64,000 nt of DNA from Eulemur rufifrons (lineage: Eukaryota; Chordata; Mammalia; Primates; Lemuridae), in the NCBI RefSeq assembly GCF_041146395.1, contig NW_027182949.1, positions 300,001 to 364,000 on the forward strand, given 5' to 3'. The notes under the pieces are model-generated. The model did no database searches. It had not been told where the DNA came from and saw nothing but the letters and a program-made list of their open reading frames with translations. The position numbers and the translations under genes were made by a program. Positions 60,701-64,000 of the stretch are shown here, piece by piece (position 1 is the stretch's first letter; each line of letters starts with the position of its first letter).

Positions 60701-63700
60701 AGCATGGCTACAAAAAATCCACCCCATAATTGCTTTCTCTGCATGAATGTAAGTGTTCCCATATATCATTCTCCTACTTCTTCCAAACTAGAGTTTAGTA
60801 TGCCTACAAACCACCACATCATCGTAGCTTTCTCTGAGTGAATGTAAGCCTTCCCATATATGACTCTCACTCTGAAACCAAAATAGAGTTTAGCACGCCT
60901 ACATTCCACACCAGAGATTTGCTTTCTCTAAGTGACTCTAAGTTTTCTTATATGTGATTCTCAAACTTCGTCCAAACTAGAGTTTAGCATGCCTAGAAAA
61001 CACCACCCCACAGTTGCTTTCTCTGCATGAATGTAAGCGTTTGTATATATGACTCTGGTACTTCTTTCAAAATACAATTTAGCAGACCGAAAATTGAACC
61101 ACCGAGAGTTGCTTTCTCTAAGTGACTGTCTGCTTTCGAACTTCTTCCAAATTATGTTTTAGCATGCCTACAAAACACCACCCCATAGTTACTTTCTCTG
61201 CATCAATATAAGCGTTCATATATATGCCTCTCTCACTTCATCTAAATTAGAGTTTAGCAGGCCTACAAACCATGCCCCGTGAGTTGCTTTCTCTAGGTGA
61301 CTGTAAACTTTCCTATATAAGAATCTCCAACTTCTTTCAAACTACACCATGCCAACAAAACACCACACCATGGTTGCTTTCTCTGAGTGAACATAAGCGT
61401 TCCCATATATGACTCACACTCTGTTTCCAAAATAGAATTTAGATCTACAAACCAGCCCAACATGGTTCCTTTCTCTAAGTGACTGTAATTTTCCCCAGAT
61501 ATGACTCTCGCACTTCCTCCAAACTACAGATTAACATGCATACCTGCGCCACCCCACAGTTGCTTTCTCTGCGTGAATGTAACCATTCATATATATGACT
61601 CTCCTACTTCTTCCCAACTACAGTTATTAGGCCTTCAAACCATCACGATAATGTTTCTTTCTCTGAGTGAATGAATGCAAGCGTTCTCACATTTCATCCA
61701 AATTAGAGTTTAGCAGGCCTACCAATAAACTTCCGAGAGTTGTTTTCTCTGTGTCACTGTAATCTTTCCTATATAAGACGCTCGAACTTCTTCCAAACCA
61801 CAGTTTAGCATGCCAACAAAATACGACCCCAGAGTGGCTTTCTCTGCCTGAATGTAAGCGTTCATATATATGACTCTCGTACTTCCTCCAAAATACAGTT
61901 TAGAATGCCTACAAACCACCACCCAAACGTTGCGTTCTCTGAATGAATGAAAGCATTCCCATGTTTGACTCTCACAATTGATGCAAAGTAGAGTTTAGCA
62001 GGCCAAGAAAGGATCTCCCGAGAGTTGCTTTCTCTAGGTGACTGTAAGCTTTCCTAAATAAGACTCTCCAACTTCTTCCAAACTACAGGTTAACATGCCC
62101 ACAAAACATCACCCCATAGTTTTTTCTTTGCATGAATGTAAGCATTAGTATATATGACTCTGGTACTTCTTTCAAAATACAATTTAGCAGACCTAAAAAT
62201 CACCCACCAAGAGTTGCTTTCTCTAAGTGACTGTTCAGGTTTAGAACTTCTTCCAAACTATAGCATGCTTACAAAACACCACCCCGTAGTTGCTTTCTCT
62301 GGGTGAATGTAAACGTTCCCAAATATCATTCTCGTACTTCTTCCAAACTATTTAGTATGCCTACAAAAACCAGCCCAATGTTGTTTCTCTGAGGGAATGT
62401 AAGCGGTCCCATGTTTGACTCTCACACTTCATCCAAATTAGAGTTTAGCATGTGTACAAACAATCTCCCGAGAGTTGCTTTCCCTAGGTGATGGTAATCA
62501 TTCCTGTATAAGGTTCTCCAACTTCTTCCAAACTGCAGTTTAGCATGCCTACAAAACCTGACGCCATAAGTGCTTTCTCTGCGTGAATGTAAGTGTTCCT
62601 ATATAGGACTCTCGTACTTCTTCCAAACTACAGTTTAGTATGCCCTACAAACCACCACCCAAACGTTGTTTTCTCTGAGTGAATGTAAGCGTTCCCATAT
62701 ATGACTCTCACACTTCAACCAAAATAGAGTTTAGCAGGCCTACATTCCACACCCAGAGAGTTGTTTTCTCTACGTGACTGTAAACTTTCCTATATATGAC
62801 TCTCAAACTTCGTCCAAACTAGAGTTTTGCAAGCCTACAAAACACCACCCCATAGTTGTTTTCGGTGCCGGAATGTAAGCGGCTCTACATGTGATTCTCT
62901 TGCTTCTTCCAAATTACAGGTTAGTATGCCTAGGAACCACAACCACGACGTTGCTTTCACTGAGTTCCCATATATTATTCTAACACTTCATTGAAAATAG
63001 AGTTTAGCAGGCCTACGAAACACCCCCCGAGAGTTGCTTTCTCTAAGTGACTGTAAGCTTCCCAGATATGACTCTCGAACTTCCTCCAAACTATATTTTA
63101 GTAGGCATACAAACATCACTCCATAGTTGCTTTCTCTGCATGAATGTAAGCGTTCCTATATACGATTCTCGTACTTCTTCCAAACTAGAGTTGACTATGC
63201 CTACAAATCACAATCCCATCGTTGATTTCTCTGAGTGAATGCACGCGGTCCCCAATATGACTCTCCCCCTTCTTCCAAACTGGAGTTTTGCAGGTGTACA
63301 AAACATCCCCCGAGAGTTGGTTTCTATGACTGTAACCTTTCCTATATATTACTCCTTAACTTCTTCCAAACTAGAGATTAGCATGGCTACAAAAACGCCA
63401 CCCCATAATTGCTTTCTCTACGTGAATGTAAGCGTTCCCATATATCATTCTCCCACTTCTTCCAAACTAGAGTTTAGTATGCCTACAAACCACCACGTCG
63501 TCGTTGCTTTCTCTGAGGGAATGTAAGCCTTCCCATATATGACTCTCACTCTTAAACCAAAATAGAGTTTAGCAGGCCTACATTCCACACCCAGAGATTT
63601 GCTTTCTCTAAGTGACTGTAAGCTTTCTTATATGTGATTCTCAAACTTCGTCCAAACTAGAGTTTAGCATGCCTATAAAACACCGCCCCATAGTTACTTT

Positions 63701-64000
63701 CAGTGCGTCAAAATGTATGTGTTCCTATATGTGATTCTCGTGCTTCTTCCAAACTGCAGTTTAGTAAGCCTACAAACAACCCCATCGTTGCTTTCTCTGA
63801 GGGAATGGAAGCGTTCTCATATATGACTCTCACACTTCAACCAAAACAGGGTTTTGCAGGCCTACAAACCACCCGCCAAGACTTGCTTTTTCAAAGTGGC
63901 TGTTACCTTTCCTATATAGGACTCTGGAACTTCTTCCAAGCTAGACTTTAACATGTCTACCTGACACTACTCCATAGTTGCTCTCGCTGTGTGAATGTAA
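57718..64000 (-). repeat. right arm of the sat2 inverted repeat
   Basis: This is the partner of 47781-53224. Private variants confirm the pairing: 57719-57934 shares with 53008-53223 a set of changes not found in the related blocks at 50323 or 60408. It contains one block without counterpart in the left arm (about 62755-63590). The last bases of the window still match the left arm, so the true arm end lies outside. Confidence 0.92.
62755..63590 (-). repeat. ~835 bp sat2 block present only in the right arm
   Basis: The left arm passes from the partner of 62742 to the partner of 63580 at one point near 48200. The block is about nine monomers long and bounded by two similar monomers (AGCAGGCCTACATTCCACAC at both ends), as expected for deletion from the left arm or expansion in the right by unequal exchange. 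Confidence 0.8.

Larger units (their letters stand above)
56668..64000 (-). repeat. sat2 satellite array, reverse orientation
   Basis: About 77 monomers of ~95 bp run as the reverse complement of those before 56667. Higher-order blocks again recur at ~2.69 kb: related segments begin at 57675, 60364 and 63047. The array continues past the window edge. No other element is seen. Confidence 0.93.

Noticed and set aside
46818..64000. CRISPR-like repeat array
   Set aside because: The ~95 bp units are diverged along their whole length with no repeat/unique-spacer alternation, and the context is a primate genome.
1..64000. CENP-B box in sat1 or sat2
   Set aside because: Reading the monomers for the TTCG-N4-A-NN-CGGG pattern gave no match; several TTCG words occur but without the second half.

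Overview
The window looks like satellite-rich heterochromatin from a strepsirrhine primate, most likely a lemur; I cannot name the species. The main evidence is one Alu element (17904-18240) with the A-rich middle insertion I associate with strepsirrhine Alu families, plus a primate-type LINE-1 (2008-8313). Apart from this LINE-1 I find no protein-coding gene, and I see no tRNA, rRNA or CRISPR array.

Layout: (1) About 1-35573 is a tandem array of a ~547 bp monomer, called sat1 here. It is interrupted by the LINE-1 and the Alu, both inserted at the same site of the monomer. Many left-side monomers carry a near-perfect 51 bp palindrome. A 3.04 kb block is duplicated in tandem (11795-14831 and 14832-17879). 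From 18.2 kb the array has higher-order structure: a distinctive monomer type recurs every 3, 4 or 5 monomers. (2) About 35574-46812 is a degenerate telomere-like (CCCTAA)n array arranged in ~3.53 kb higher-order units, each with three ~200 bp non-telomeric islands. The strand orientation means a telomere of matching polarity would lie to the left, so the array is interstitial. Its junction with sat1 is present three times. (3) 46818-64000 is a second satellite, sat2, with a ~95 bp monomer grouped into trimers (~285 bp) and ~2.69 kb higher-order units. The monomers run forward to ~56667 and in reverse complement from there to the end. Long stretches of the two sides are near-identical inverted copies, so the region is a giant, imperfect inverted repeat that runs off the right edge.

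Function: the LINE-1 has an uninterrupted ORF1, but its ORF2 carries at least seven disabling lesions, so it is a dead copy. The rest is best read as a record of satellite turnover: unequal exchange, out-of-register joining, inversion and CpG decay. The observations most worth checking are the sat1 palindrome with paired changes in one monomer, the shared insertion site of the two retroelements, the telomere-derived higher-order array, and the sat2 inverted repeat.
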